A DNA stretch of 64,000 bases from Sphingomonas_E sp042693015 (GCF_042693015.1 NZ_CP170544.1:3658001-3722000), one strand, 5' to 3'; counted from the first letter of the stretch, positions 17,500 to 26,492 are shown. Notes: generated from the sequence alone by a model not told the origin. Made by a program: numbers and translations.

Positions 17500-18255
17500 A
17501 TGTTCAGGAAGTTTCGAGAACGACTGCTTGGCCGGCGCGACATCAGCCTCAGGCCCATGAAGCAGGGCGCCGGCTGGTTGCAGTCAACGCTGCCACCCAC
17601 ATTTTCGCCGTCGCAAATCGACGTGTCGGGCGTCCGCATCCGTGCGGAACAGACCGGCCGGCTCGGCGAACAGCCGCTTTGGGAGGGCTATAGCGAGGTC
17701 AAGGATTATCCATACGCCACCAGCGGCAACCGCACGTCCGAACAGGTGCGCACGGCCGAGGATATGGGCGCCTTCTACGCCTGGCTGGTAAGTAGGCGCC
17801 GGCCGGACATGATCGTCGAGTTCGGCACCGCGTTCGGGATATCGGGCATGTTCTGGCTGACCGGCCTCGCGCTCGCGGGCGGGCGTGGCCGGCTGTTCAC
17901 CTATGAACCGAATCTCATCTGGGCGGATATCGCCGAAAGCAATCTCCGCGCGATTTCCGACCGCTTCACCCTCACCCGCGGCATATTCGAGGAATGCGCC
18001 GCCGCGACGCTGGCCGAAGCATCGGTAGACATCGCCTTCATCGACGCGATCCACACTTCGGATTTCGTCTATGCGCAATATGACAAGCTGAAACCCTATC
18101 TGAAGGCGGACGCCCTCGTCCTGTTCGACGACGTCGATTTTTCACCGGACATGGGCGAGTGCTGGCGCGACCTGGCCTATCGTCCTGAAATCGTGTCGAG
18201 CTATCAGCTTGGCGACCGGGTCGGACTGGTGGAACTCGGCGGCAGCAGGCCGTAA
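17500..18255 (+). CDS. Class I SAM-dependent methyltransferase (Methyltransf_24-like)
   Basis: The 251-residue protein has a Rossmann-type SAM site, IVEFGTAFGISGMFW (about residues 106-120), then an acidic strand end (TYEPN) and IAFIDAIHTSDFVY, as in Methyltransf_24 proteins. The ATG at 17500 is chosen because GGGAG lies seven bases upstream. Its position at the end of the EPS genes suggests O-methylation of a sugar or a related small substrate, but the acceptor is not predictable. It could instead be a stand-alone gene. Confidence 0.75.
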   Translation: MFRKFRERLLGRRDISLRPMKQGAGWLQSTLPPTFSPSQIDVSGVRIRAEQTGRLGEQPLWEGYSEVKDYPYATSGNRTSEQVRTAEDMGAFYAWLVSRRRPDMIVEFGTAFGISGMFWLTGLALAGGRGRLFTYEPNLIWADIAESNLRAISDRFTLTRGIFEECAAATLAEASVDIAFIDAIHTSDFVYAQYDKLKPYLKADALVLFDDVDFSPDMGECWRDLAYRPEIVSSYQLGDRVGLVELGGSRP

Positions 18256-18265
18256 GCGGCCGGCG

Positions 18266-18934
18266 TTATGATATTGGCGGGGCCTGCTTCGCGCGCCGAT
18301 CCAATATCTGCTTGAGCGGGTTGGGCTTGCCCGCGGCGACGCGCCTCAGCCTGTTTTGGTCATGATGCTCGAACGGTTCGGAACGGCCATGGACCATCAG
18401 CGTGGTGCGAATGTCGTAGCTCCACGCATCATCGCCATGGAATGTCACGTCGATCCGGTAATTGTCGGTCCGGAAGCCATATTCCAGAAAGGCGGTCGAG
18501 CAGATGCCGTCCTGGGTCTGCCCGCGTGTCGCGGTCAGCGTCAGCTGGTCGTCGCCGATCTTGGCCTGGCCCGCAGCAAGCGCCACCTGCCCCCGCGGGA
18601 TCGCCAATGTCTGCAGGATCAATCCGGTGGCGGGTTCCCACAACCAATAGCCGACCTGATCGTGGAAGGTGATGTCCTCCTCCTTGGTCGTGATGTGGAT
18701 ATGATAGCGAAGACCGTAGAAGAGTTGCGGCCCATTGGCCTGCGGGTCGATCGCATCGAACGCGATCCGCTCGACGAACACCCGGCGTTCGGGCGCGTCG
18801 GCCTTGGGATTGATATCGACCCCCTTCTCGGCTTCCCACCGCCCGGCCAGCCGCGCCAGAGGCCCCAGATTGGCCAGCGTGTCCGGGTCCACGTCACTCG
18901 GTTCGGTGAAGATGTCCTGCGGAAAGGGGTTCAT
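18266..18934 (-). CDS. Haem-binding beta-barrel domain protein (nitrobindin/THAP4-like)
   Basis: The 222-residue protein contains a single lipocalin-like domain: GPLARLAGRWEAEKGVD near residue 28, then alternating strands with YGLRYHIHITTKE and HDQVGYWLWEP. This matches the haem-binding barrel family related to nitrobindin. Members bind haem or hydrophobic ligands; the cellular role is unclear. The ATG at 18934 follows an AGGAGG-like site eight bases upstream; a GTG at 18949 is less likely. It sits between the EPS and flagellar loci and looks unrelated to both. Confidence 0.78.
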   Translation of the reverse strand: MNPFPQDIFTEPSDVDPDTLANLGPLARLAGRWEAEKGVDINPKADAPERRVFVERIAFDAIDPQANGPQLFYGLRYHIHITTKEEDITFHDQVGYWLWEPATGLILQTLAIPRGQVALAAGQAKIGDDQLTLTATRGQTQDGICSTAFLEYGFRTDNYRIDVTFHGDDAWSYDIRTTLMVHGRSEPFEHHDQNRLRRVAAGKPNPLKQILDRRAKQAPPIS

Positions 18935-19010
18935 GCTGGCCTCCTGCACCCGGTCGATGCGGCCAAGCTAGGGCAAGAGCGGTCGATGGCCAACGCGATC
19001 CATTGGCACC

Positions 19011-20147
19011 TCAACCGGTCGCGCGCCCCTCTTCGTCGAAGCGGGCACCTTCGGGCACGCTGATCTCTGGCTGCGCGATGCCCTCTGCCATGGCGCGATC
19101 GATGTTGAACACGAAGGCGATAATGGTCGCGACCGCCAGATAGAGATCGTCGCGGATCAACTGGTTGGTGCGCGTCGTGTAATAGATGGCGCGGGCGAGT
19201 TGCGGATAGCTCAGCATCGGCACCGCATTTTCGCGGGCCAGCTCGCGGATCGCTTCTGCGGTCACACCGCGGCCCTTCGCCACCAGTACCGGCGCGGTGT
19301 CGAAGCCGGGGCGGTAACGCAATGCGACGGCAAAGTGGGTCGGGTTGGTCAGCACGACCGTCGCCTCCGACATCGCCTTGCGACCAGACGTAGCCATTTC
19401 ATGCGCCTTGCGCCGCTGCTGCGCCTTTAGTTCGGGCGAGCCTTCATTCTCCTTATGCTCGCGCTTCACCTCGTCCTTGGTCATGCGCAGGCGGCCGCCG
19501 CGCTGCATGATCTGCGCGGGGATATCGATCGCCGCGATCGCAACCAGCGCCAGCGCCATGACCAGCACGGCGAAGCTGAAGCTTCCACCGAGATCCTGAA
19601 TCGCCTGGCGGATATCCTGCGATCCCAGCGCACCGATCGCATTGGCCTGGTGCGACAGCAGCCACCAGCCGACCGCGCCCAGCACGATCACCTTGGCGAG
19701 CGACTTGCCAAGCTCGATCAGCCCCTGCGCGCCGAAGATGCGCTTCACGCCGTTGAGCGGGTTGAGCTTATCGCCCTTGAACGCCACCGCCCCCCAGCGG
19801 AAGCCCAGCGAGCCCAGGGCGGCGGGCGTGCCGATCGCCGCCAGCAGGGTGAGGCCGAACAGCACCACCACCGGCAAAGCGACGATGCCGAGCATCGAAA
19901 GCACGGCGCGGCCGGGATCGAAATCGGTAACAGCGGAGCTGTTGAAGGTGAGCGAGGCGCGGAGCATCTCCTCCAGCGCGCCGACCATCCATGGCCCGGC
20001 CAGCGCCATCCACGCCGCGCCTGCCAGCACGACGAGCGCGGTGCCCAATTCCTTGGACTGAAGGACGTCACCCTTCTCGACCGCCTCGCGCTTGCGCTTG
20101 TCGGTCGGGGCTTCGGTTTTCTGGTCCTTGTCGGCGCCCTCGGACAC
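19011..20147 (-). CDS. flhB: Flagellar export switch protein FlhB
   Basis: The 378-residue protein has an acidic/lysine-rich N-terminus, four membrane helices, and a cytoplasmic domain with the self-cleaving NPTH motif at 268-271, almost the same position as in Salmonella. Cleavage there allows the switch from rod/hook to filament export together with FliK. The start is a GTG at 20147, preceded by GGAGG five bases away. It is the last gene of the flbD-like to flhB run and ends about 75 bases before the haem-binding protein gene. Confidence 0.95.
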   Translation of the reverse strand: MSEGADKDQKTEAPTDKRKREAVEKGDVLQSKELGTALVVLAGAAWMALAGPWMVGALEEMLRASLTFNSSAVTDFDPGRAVLSMLGIVALPVVVLFGLTLLAAIGTPAALGSLGFRWGAVAFKGDKLNPLNGVKRIFGAQGLIELGKSLAKVIVLGAVGWWLLSHQANAIGALGSQDIRQAIQDLGGSFSFAVLVMALALVAIAAIDIPAQIMQRGGRLRMTKDEVKREHKENEGSPELKAQQRRKAHEMATSGRKAMSEATVVLTNPTHFAVALRYRPGFDTAPVLVAKGRGVTAEAIRELARENAVPMLSYPQLARAIYYTTRTNQLIRDDLYLAVATIIAFVFNIDRAMAEGIAQPEISVPEGARFDEEGRATG

Positions 20148-20217
20148 CCGTTCCTCCGCAAATGGAGAAACAGCAGTGCGCCAGGATGGTTAACGAAGCG
20201 CTAAAATGCGATCGACA

Positions 20218-21000
20218 TCAGCCGCCGCGGGCAAGTTCGCCGGCCATTTCAAGGCCGCGCTGGATCGCCGCCAGGATCGCTTCGGCCATCACCGGCGCAG
20301 CGATGGCGAGCAGGATGATGCCGGCGAGCAGTGCTGCGGGGAGGCCCACCGAGAAGAGGTTCATCGCCGGCGCCGAGCGCGACAGCATGCCCATCACCAC
20401 CTGGACGAGTATGATGGCGAAGGCGACCGGCAGCGCGATCGCAACGCCAGCCGAAAAGACGATCCCGCCGAAATCGACCAATCCCTTCAGGCTCGCCGCG
20501 CCAAGCCAGGCCTGTCCGGGGGGCAGCGCGACATAGCTTTCGAACACTAGCGCCGCGAGCGCGAGATGGCCGCCGATCGACAGGAACAGGAAGGTGCCGA
20601 GGATCGACAGGAACTGGCCGAGCGCCGGGCTTGCCTGGCCCGATTGCGGATCGATCATGCTCGAAAAACCAAGGCCCATGGCGTTGCCGATCGTTTCGCC
20701 GGCGAGCAATGCCGCCGAAAAGCCGATCTGGACGGCAAAGCCCATGGCGAGGCCGATCAGGATCTCGCCCGTGACCAGCGCAAAACCTTCGATCGAGACA
20801 ATGCCGGCATCGGGCAGGCCGAAAGGCACCACCGCCGTCGCCGGAATACCCACAGCGAGCGCCACGATCAGCCGGAGCTGGACCGGAACCTGCGGGCTGC
20901 CGAACACCGGCGCGGCGATGAAGGCCGCACCCGGCCGGATCATCGCCAGCATCCACAACCACAACTGCGCCTCCACCCCGGCGAAGCCGGTGGGGATCAT
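20218..21000 (-). CDS. fliR: Flagellar export apparatus protein FliR
   Basis: The 260-residue integral membrane protein has about six hydrophobic segments and the typical FliR start (ALWMLAMIRPGAAFIAAPVFG-like spacing, with MIRPG near residue 20). It forms the export gate with FliP and FliQ inside the MS ring. It overlaps the end of fliQ by four bases (ATGA) and is followed by flhB after a 70-base gap. Confidence 0.94.
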   Translation of the reverse strand: MIPTGFAGVEAQLWLWMLAMIRPGAAFIAAPVFGSPQVPVQLRLIVALAVGIPATAVVPFGLPDAGIVSIEGFALVTGEILIGLAMGFAVQIGFSAALLAGETIGNAMGLGFSSMIDPQSGQASPALGQFLSILGTFLFLSIGGHLALAALVFESYVALPPGQAWLGAASLKGLVDFGGIVFSAGVAIALPVAFAIILVQVVMGMLSRSAPAMNLFSVGLPAALLAGIILLAIAAPVMAEAILAAIQRGLEMAGELARGG

Positions 21001-21272
21001 CGCATCAGATCCGGGATGCGGGCGAACATGTCCCGCGTGAAATCAGCGACAAGCAGCAGGATCGCCCCGCCGAAGATGGCGAGCGCGATGCCGACGATGA
21101 TCAGCTTGGGCACGAAGCTCAAGGTCTGCTCGTTGATCGAGGTCGCCGCCTGGATCATGCCGAGGATCAGGCCGGCGGCGAGCGCCGGAATCAGGATCGG
21201 CGCGGACGCGAGCGCCAGCACCCACAGCGCCTGCTGCGCCACCCCAACGAAATAATCGGGGCTCGCCATCAT
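20997..21272 (-). CDS. fliQ: Flagellar export apparatus protein FliQ
   Basis: The 91-residue protein (90 if the second ATG at 21269 is used) has two membrane helices separated by the INEQTLSFVPKL segment, a FliQ hallmark. GGAG lies about eight bases before the ATG pair. Upstream sits a 110-base REP-like element rather than the tight spacing found elsewhere in this operon. Confidence 0.94.
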   Translation of the reverse strand: MMASPDYFVGVAQQALWVLALASAPILIPALAAGLILGMIQAATSINEQTLSFVPKLIIVGIALAIFGGAILLLVADFTRDMFARIPDLMR

Positions 21273-21285
21273 CTTGCCGGCTCCG

Positions 21286-21396
21286 CCACCACCCGTTTGT
21301 CCCGAGCAAAGTCGAGGGACCGCCCGAGCGAAGTCGAGGGCTTCTCGACTTCGCTCGAAGACGTGTCTCGACTGCGCTCGACACAAACGGTGGTGG
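21286..21396. repeat. REP-like palindromic element between fliP and fliQ
   Basis: Four copies of a unit close to GAGCGAAGTCGAG occur, two direct (from 21303 and 21326) and two inverted (ending near 21357 and 21380). The central pair forms a 33-base hairpin at 21325-21357 with perfect 14-base arms and a 5-base loop. The outer ends, near ACCCGTTTGT and ACAAACGGTGGT, pair as well. It fills most of the 142 bases between fliQ and fliP. Confidence 0.85.
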
Positions 21397-21414
21397 AGAA
21401 GTTGGCGGCTACGA

Positions 21415-22236
21415 TCATGTGACGAACGACCCTGCGAGCGACCCCATCGTCAGCGCCCAGCCATCGACCATCACGAATAGCAGCAGCTTGAAGGGCATCG
21501 ACACGATCGACGGCGACAGCATCATCATGCCGAGCGCCATCAAGGTCGATGCGACGACAAGGTCGATGATCAGGAAGGGCAGGAAGATCAGGAAGCCAAT
21601 CTGGAAGGCGGTCTTGAGCTCGCTCGTCACGAAGGCCGGCAGCAGGATCGTGAAGGGGATGTCCGCCGGCTTGGCAAAGGGCGGTGCTTCGGCAAGGTCT
21701 GCGAAAAGCTTGAGGTCGGTCTGCCGCGTCTGCTTGACCATGAAGCCATGGAGCGCCGTGCCGGACCGCTTGATCGCATCCTCGATGCCGATCTGGCCGG
21801 CCCCATAGGGCGTATAGGCGGTGGTGTTGATCTGCTCGATCACCGGCCGCATCACGAACAACGACAGGAACAGCGCGAGGCCGACCAGCACCTGGTTGGG
21901 CGGCGTCTGCTGCAGGCCCAGCGCCTGACGAAGGATCGACAGGACGATGATGATGCGGGTGAAGCTCGTCATCATCAGCACCAGCGACGGTAGCACCGTC
22001 AGCAGGCTCATCAGGACGAGGATCTGGAGCGACAGCGAGAGCGGGCGGCCGTCGCCGGAAATCGTGTTCAGCGCGCGATCGAGTGCGCCGGGGCCACCCG
22101 GTGGCGGAACGGTCGGCGGGACCGCGGGAACGGCTTGCGCGAAAGCGGGGTGTGCGAACAGCAACGCCGCCGCCAGCGCGGCAAACAGGATCAGCAGCGC
22201 TAGTAGGCCGGAACGGCGGCGCGCCTTAGCCGGCAT
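21415..22236 (-). CDS. fliP: Flagellar export gate protein FliP
   Basis: The 273-residue protein has a cleavable signal peptide (ending HPAFA), then the FliP core: four membrane helices, the MLTSFTRI-like segment (MMTSFTRIIIVLSILRQALG), QTPPNQVL, and the C-terminal DLVVASTLMALGMMMLSP motif. It builds the export gate with FliQ and FliR. The ATG at 22236 overlaps the fliO stop by 11 bases; a GTG at 22248 is the alternative. Confidence 0.95.
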   Translation of the reverse strand: MPAKARRRSGLLALLILFAALAAALLFAHPAFAQAVPAVPPTVPPPGGPGALDRALNTISGDGRPLSLSLQILVLMSLLTVLPSLVLMMTSFTRIIIVLSILRQALGLQQTPPNQVLVGLALFLSLFVMRPVIEQINTTAYTPYGAGQIGIEDAIKRSGTALHGFMVKQTRQTDLKLFADLAEAPPFAKPADIPFTILLPAFVTSELKTAFQIGFLIFLPFLIIDLVVASTLMALGMMMLSPSIVSMPFKLLLFVMVDGWALTMGSLAGSFVT

Positions 22237-22507
22237 TGTCTGCCGCACCCTCGGGGATCTCGCCTTCGGCGATCAGATCCATCCGGCCGCGCGATACGCC
22301 GACCAGATAGCGCTTGCCGGAAAATTCGACGACGGCGAGCCGGCCCATCGTGCCCATCGGCACCGCATCGACCACCTTCACCGCGCGCTCGCGCGATCCC
22401 ATCGTCATGCCGGGCTGGAGCCTCCGCCACAGCCACAGGGTTGCAAAGGCCATGCCTGCGACCAGCGGCAGCAGGATCAGCAGGCGCAGGATATAAGCGG
22501 TCATCAT
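22226..22507 (-). CDS. fliO: Flagellar biosynthesis protein FliO
   Basis: The 93-residue protein has one N-terminal membrane helix and a short cytoplasmic domain with VVDAVPMGTMGRLAVVEFSGKRYLVGV, the basic/beta pattern of FliO. FliO helps FliP assemble. It lies between fliN and fliP and overlaps both, as in most fli operons. Sequence conservation in this family is low, so position is part of the evidence. Confidence 0.88.
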   Translation of the reverse strand: MMTAYILRLLILLPLVAGMAFATLWLWRRLQPGMTMGSRERAVKVVDAVPMGTMGRLAVVEFSGKRYLVGVSRGRMDLIAEGEIPEGAADNAG

Positions 22508-22821
22508 GCCCGGCGTTCGAGCCCCGCGAGCCGCGCATCCGCGGCGACGACATCGACGATGCGAATGCCGAAGCGGCCGTTCACCGTCACCACCTCGCCC
22601 TTCGCCACCAAGGTGCCGTTGACGAGGATGTCGAGCAATTCATTCGCCTGGCGATCGAGTTCGACGACGCTGCCTTCGGCCAGGTCGAGCAATTCGCTGA
22701 GCTTCAGCGAGGTCGACCCCACCTCGACCGACAGGCGCAGCGGAATATCCGCGAGCATCCGCAGATTGCGACCCGCGAGCGGATCGGCGGCGACCGCCAT
22801 GGCTTCGCTCGTCTCGCTCAT
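22504..22821 (-). CDS. fliN: Flagellar switch protein FliN
   Basis: The 105-residue protein is a single SpoA/C-ring domain: DIPLRLSVEVGSTSLKLSELLDL, then GSVVELDRQANELLDILVNGTLVAKGEVV and a GIRIVDVV end. It forms the base of the C ring with FliM and FliG. The ATG at 22821 is preferred over one at 22842 because AGGGA lies seven bases upstream; this start leaves one base after the fliM stop. Confidence 0.95.
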   Translation of the reverse strand: MSETSEAMAVAADPLAGRNLRMLADIPLRLSVEVGSTSLKLSELLDLAEGSVVELDRQANELLDILVNGTLVAKGEVVTVNGRFGIRIVDVVAADARLAGLERRA

Positions 22822-22822
22822 C

Positions 22823-23803
22823 TCACTGTCCCTGTTCGACATGTTCGACCATCAAAGCGGCCCGGCCTTCCTGTTCCCCGATCGTCCCATAGGCCAGCCT
22901 GCGGTTCGCGACAATCAGCGGAACCTTGGGCGCCAAAGTGATCGGGATGACGTCACCCACTTTCAGCGCCATCAGGTCTGCGACGGTGAGTTCGGGCCGC
23001 GCCAGCACGCTGCGCACGGGCAACCGGACATTGGCCAGTGCGTGAACCATGCGGCCGCGCCATTCGCTGTCGGCCGGCCCATGATCGGCATGTACCTTGG
23101 CGGCAAGCTGCGTCTCATAGGGACGCAGGGAGGCCAACGGATAGACGATCGACAGGCTGGAAGAACGGCCCGTGCCTGGCGAGATGATGAAGCGCTGCAC
23201 CACCACCGGCTCATCGGCGCGAACCAGGCTCGCATAAGCGGCATTGGTCTCGCGTGACACGAAGCTGGGCGACAATGTCGTCACATCCGACCAGACCTGG
23301 ACGACGCCTTCCATCGCGCCATCCGCCATGCGGCTCAGCAGCCGTTCCTCGGTGGGCGTGAATTCCCGCGCGCGATGCTTCACCGCCGTGCCGCTGCCGC
23401 CGTAAAAGGCATCGACCATCGCGGTCACGAATTCCGGCTCGATCATCGCCAGCACGCCACCCTTCAACGGGCGCAGGCGATAGAGGCTGAGGCTGGTGAA
23501 GCTCGGCAGGTCGGCACGCCACCGATCGAACCGCATCGTCTGATGATGTTCCGGTGTTACCTGCACTTTGGTGCGCGCGAACGGCTCGATCACGGTGCGC
23601 AAATGACGCGCCAGCCGTTCGGCCATCCGCTCGAGCCCCGACAGGCGATCGGCAGAGGCGAAACTGTCCTGCCCGAAGGTGAAGGGACGGACGACCGAAT
23701 CCCCGGCCGCACCATTGCCGGCGCCGCCGCTCTCGACCTCCGTCAACTCGGCCATCAGGGCGCCGAGGGCGTCGTCTCCGAGGAGGGAGTTTTCGTCCGT
23801 CAT
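22823..23803 (-). CDS. fliM: Flagellar switch protein FliM
   Basis: The 326-residue protein has a short N-terminal segment starting MTDENSLLGDDALGALM. A CheC-like middle domain follows (VQVTPEHHQTMRFDRW), then a C-terminal SpoA domain (LPVRSVLARPELTVADLMALKVGDVIPI). FliM binds phosphorylated CheY and FliG. The N-terminal CheY-binding motif LSQxEID is not obvious; ENSLLGDDAL may be a divergent form. It starts four bases after fliL. Confidence 0.93.
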   Translation of the reverse strand: MTDENSLLGDDALGALMAELTEVESGGAGNGAAGDSVVRPFTFGQDSFASADRLSGLERMAERLARHLRTVIEPFARTKVQVTPEHHQTMRFDRWRADLPSFTSLSLYRLRPLKGGVLAMIEPEFVTAMVDAFYGGSGTAVKHRAREFTPTEERLLSRMADGAMEGVVQVWSDVTTLSPSFVSRETNAAYASLVRADEPVVVQRFIISPGTGRSSSLSIVYPLASLRPYETQLAAKVHADHGPADSEWRGRMVHALANVRLPVRSVLARPELTVADLMALKVGDVIPITLAPKVPLIVANRRLAYGTIGEQEGRAALMVEHVEQGQ

Positions 23804-23807
23804 GACG

Positions 23808-24392
23808 TCACTGGATGATGAAATTGGTGAAATACACGTCGTCCACGCCCCCGAAGCCCTCTTTCTGGACAAGGACCTCGTTTATCGCGTTCTTCAACGC
23901 TTTTTGAAGCTCCTTCTTGCCCTGGGGCGTCGAAATCACAAACGAGTCCTGATCGGCCAGCGTCATCAGCACGGCGGAGCGGATCGCCATCTCATGCGAT
24001 TTGACGCGATCGATCACCCGCTGGTCATAAAAGGTCGAGATGCCGAGCGAGACCTGCATGAACCCGTCCGAATCGCGCAGATTGGACGTGAAGTTCTGGG
24101 TCAGGTCGTAATAGCTCGCCTTATACTTGCCCGGATCGATGGCTTCCTCGATCGCGCGCGGCGCCTTCTCGCCCGAATGGCCGCCTTCGCCGGCGGCTTC
24201 ATCCTTGGGCACCAGCTTGGGCTTGTTGGGGTCTTCCGGCTCGGCCTTGTGGCCTCCGGCCAGGCCCGCGCCAGCCGCATAGAGGCCCGCGCCGACGCCG
24301 CCGCCGGCCAGGATCGCGCCGCCCAGCAGCACCATGATGATCGTCTTCAGCTTGCCCTTCTTCTTGGGCGCCTGCTTGCTGTCGTCGCTCAC
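23808..24392 (-). CDS. fliL: Flagellar basal body protein FliL
   Basis: The 194-residue protein has a basic N-terminus (KKKGKLK), one membrane helix at about 18-45, and a periplasmic domain with the FliL patterns YYDLTQNFTSNL and MQVSLGISTFYDQRVID. FliL rings surround the stator and stabilise torque. The linker after the helix is charged and longer than in enteric FliL. It lies between fliK (13-base gap) and fliM. Confidence 0.92.
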   Translation of the reverse strand: MSDDSKQAPKKKGKLKTIIMVLLGGAILAGGGVGAGLYAAGAGLAGGHKAEPEDPNKPKLVPKDEAAGEGGHSGEKAPRAIEEAIDPGKYKASYYDLTQNFTSNLRDSDGFMQVSLGISTFYDQRVIDRVKSHEMAIRSAVLMTLADQDSFVISTPQGKKELQKALKNAINEVLVQKEGFGGVDDVYFTNFIIQ

Positions 24393-24405
24393 GTTTCAAT
24401 TCCCG

Positions 24406-26067
24406 TCATGCATATCGTTCGTGGGAGGCGGCACGGCGATCGGCCAGTTCCGCGTCTAGCGCCTTCATGGTTACCGTCGCGTTTACGCGTGACGATTGCG
24501 GCTGCGATTGCGACTGGCCCGATTGGCCATCCGCCCAGCCGCGCTGCCCCTGGTCACGCCCCCCCTGCTGGCTGAGATCGACATGCGTCTCAGTGATTTT
24601 CATGCCCTGGGCGCGGGCTTCGGCAATCAGCCGGCCCTGCGCGTCCGACAGCGCCGATCGCGCCGCCTCGGTTTCAGTGGTCATCCGCACCGAAGCGCCG
24701 TCGCCTCCCCGGATCAGCTCGACATGGAGCGATCCGAGATGCTCGGGATTGAGCTTGAACTGCAGCTTGGCGTCGTTCGCGCCAGCCGAAACGATGTCGC
24801 GGGCGAGTTGGTCGAGCCAGGCGCTGTCCCGCGCCAGATCGAGATGATGACCGATGACCTGTTGGGTCATATCGGTGTTGGCGGGAACAGTCGCGGCGGA
24901 GATCGCCTGCAGATCGACCACCGGAGCCGGCGATGCCACCACCGCGGGGGTAGGCGCGGGCTGGTTCGCCATGGCGAGCAGCGAATCGGTGCGGGCCGGC
25001 GCTGCTGCGGGGGCGGCGGCATCCTGCGTCGCAGCGGAGTCGCCGGACGGCTCGATACCAGCCGCGGTCGCCGTTATTACATCCACCGGCACCGTAACAG
25101 GCTGGTCGACCGGCGGCGCGATGACGGCGCCGTTCTGATCGACGGCGAGCGGGGCGGGCGGTGCGAAAGCCGCGGCGGCGAAGATGGGCCGCGCGGGCAC
25201 GGGCTCCCAGATTATGCCGTCGCTGGTGGTGCTCTCCGGCGTCGCGGCGGGCGCCACCGGGGTCGCCTGCGCCGTGGCGGGCAACGCCTGATCGCCAGGC
25301 AGAACGAAATCCACGGCTTGCGTCGCCGCTGCAGTAATCGGCGCGGCTGCGGGCTGCGTGGGAACGGGCTGCGCACTCGGCGCGGCCCGATCGGCCGGCG
25401 TCGCCGGAGCCGGCGCTGCGGTCGTGTAGATCGTGCGCCCGGCACGCAACGGCGCGATGATCGTCGGGGCGACCGACAGCGCGACCACAGCCGGCGCAGG
25501 CTCGACGTCGGCCTGCACCGCCAAGGTAGCAATCGGGTCCGCGTCTGCTTCATCGCTGTCCGCAGCACTCTCGTTTTCCGTGGAGATGACGCCCCCACGC
25601 GTCACCTCCACGGAACCCTCGGCAAGCAGCTCGGTCGGTTCGACCGCCAGCAGCTTCTTGCCTTTGACTGGAGCGGGCAGCAGCGTTTCCGGCGAAACCG
25701 GTGCGGCATTGCCGGCCGGAAGCCCTTCGGCCACCGGCAGGATCGTCGGCGGTGCCACCGGCTTGCCCTGAAGCTGTTCGATCAGCGACAGCAGCTCTGG
25801 CGCCGCCGCCTCGTCGTTCGCAGCCGTCGGCGCGCCTTCGACCGACAATCCATCGACGGGTGCGGCAGAGACCGCAATCGCACCCGGAACCACACCCGCA
25901 TCGCCGAGCAGAATCGCGGCCTGCTCGCCACCTTCGGGCTGGCCAAGGCCGGCAACCACCGAACCGAAATCGATCGCGCCCGCCTCGCCCCCCTGCTTCG
26001 CACCCGAAGACGTGAGGCGCAGGCCGGCGAACAAATTGCCGAGTGCGGTGGAGGCGTTGCCGATCAT
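24406..26067 (-). CDS. fliK: Flagellar hook-length control protein FliK
   Basis: The 553-residue protein has a long low-complexity region rich in Ala, Pro, Val and Thr (about 1-400) and a C-terminal hook-length domain: LQFKLNPEHLGSLHVELI, then VRMTTETEAARSALSD. The N-terminal part acts as a molecular ruler and the C-terminal part triggers the FlhB switch. It overlaps fliJ by four bases. The low-complexity part is weakly conserved, so identity rests on the C-terminal domain and context. Confidence 0.92.
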   Translation of the reverse strand: MIGNASTALGNLFAGLRLTSSGAKQGGEAGAIDFGSVVAGLGQPEGGEQAAILLGDAGVVPGAIAVSAAPVDGLSVEGAPTAANDEAAAPELLSLIEQLQGKPVAPPTILPVAEGLPAGNAAPVSPETLLPAPVKGKKLLAVEPTELLAEGSVEVTRGGVISTENESAADSDEADADPIATLAVQADVEPAPAVVALSVAPTIIAPLRAGRTIYTTAAPAPATPADRAAPSAQPVPTQPAAAPITAAATQAVDFVLPGDQALPATAQATPVAPAATPESTTSDGIIWEPVPARPIFAAAAFAPPAPLAVDQNGAVIAPPVDQPVTVPVDVITATAAGIEPSGDSAATQDAAAPAAAPARTDSLLAMANQPAPTPAVVASPAPVVDLQAISAATVPANTDMTQQVIGHHLDLARDSAWLDQLARDIVSAGANDAKLQFKLNPEHLGSLHVELIRGGDGASVRMTTETEAARSALSDAQGRLIAEARAQGMKITETHVDLSQQGGRDQGQRGWADGQSGQSQSQPQSSRVNATVTMKALDAELADRRAASHERYA

Positions 26068-26492
26068 GCGTTTTTCCCCTCAACCCCCAGCGTGCGGCGG
26101 CGGCCGGCGCCGGCGGCGCGGCGCTCACGATAGGCTTCGAGCGCGCGCGCGGCCTTTTCCCCCAGCCGCTCGGCGCTTTCCTGGCGGATGCGGGCTTCGA
26201 GCCGCAGCGCCGCGGATTTGTCGACCGCCGCCTTCGCGCCGACGATCGCATCGGTCAGGCCCGCGCGGGCGCTATCCAGCCGCATCGCCATTTCGCCGGC
26301 ATTGGCGAGATTCGCGCCCGAAACCATGCCCGGCTCGATCTCCAGGCTGTCGCGCAGCATGCGCAGCCGGTCCGAACTGTTTTCCAGCGACGCGAGTCGC
26401 CCCTCGGCCTGCGCCACGACCGCCTGCGCCTGCAGATGCTGGACGCGGCGGACGCGGACGATCCGCTGGCGGCGCTTGACGACCGACTTCAC
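26064..26492 (-). CDS. fliJ: Flagellar export chaperone/stalk protein FliJ
   Basis: The 142-residue protein is almost wholly helical and rich in Arg, Ala and Glu, with heptad-like spacing expected for the FliJ coiled coil. FliJ sits in the FliI hexamer and links it to FlhA. It overlaps fliI and fliK by four bases at each end. Family sequence identity is low, so position between fliI and fliK is important evidence. Confidence 0.85.
   Translation of the reverse strand: MKSVVKRRQRIVRVRRVQHLQAQAVVAQAEGRLASLENSSDRLRMLRDSLEIEPGMVSGANLANAGEMAMRLDSARAGLTDAIVGAKAAVDKSAALRLEARIRQESAERLGEKAARALEAYRERRAAGAGRRRTLGVEGKNA

Noticed and set aside
24496..26133. A 545-codon open frame opposite fliK
   Set aside because: Arg/Gly-rich sequence caused by the Ala/Pro-rich fliK codons on the other strand.
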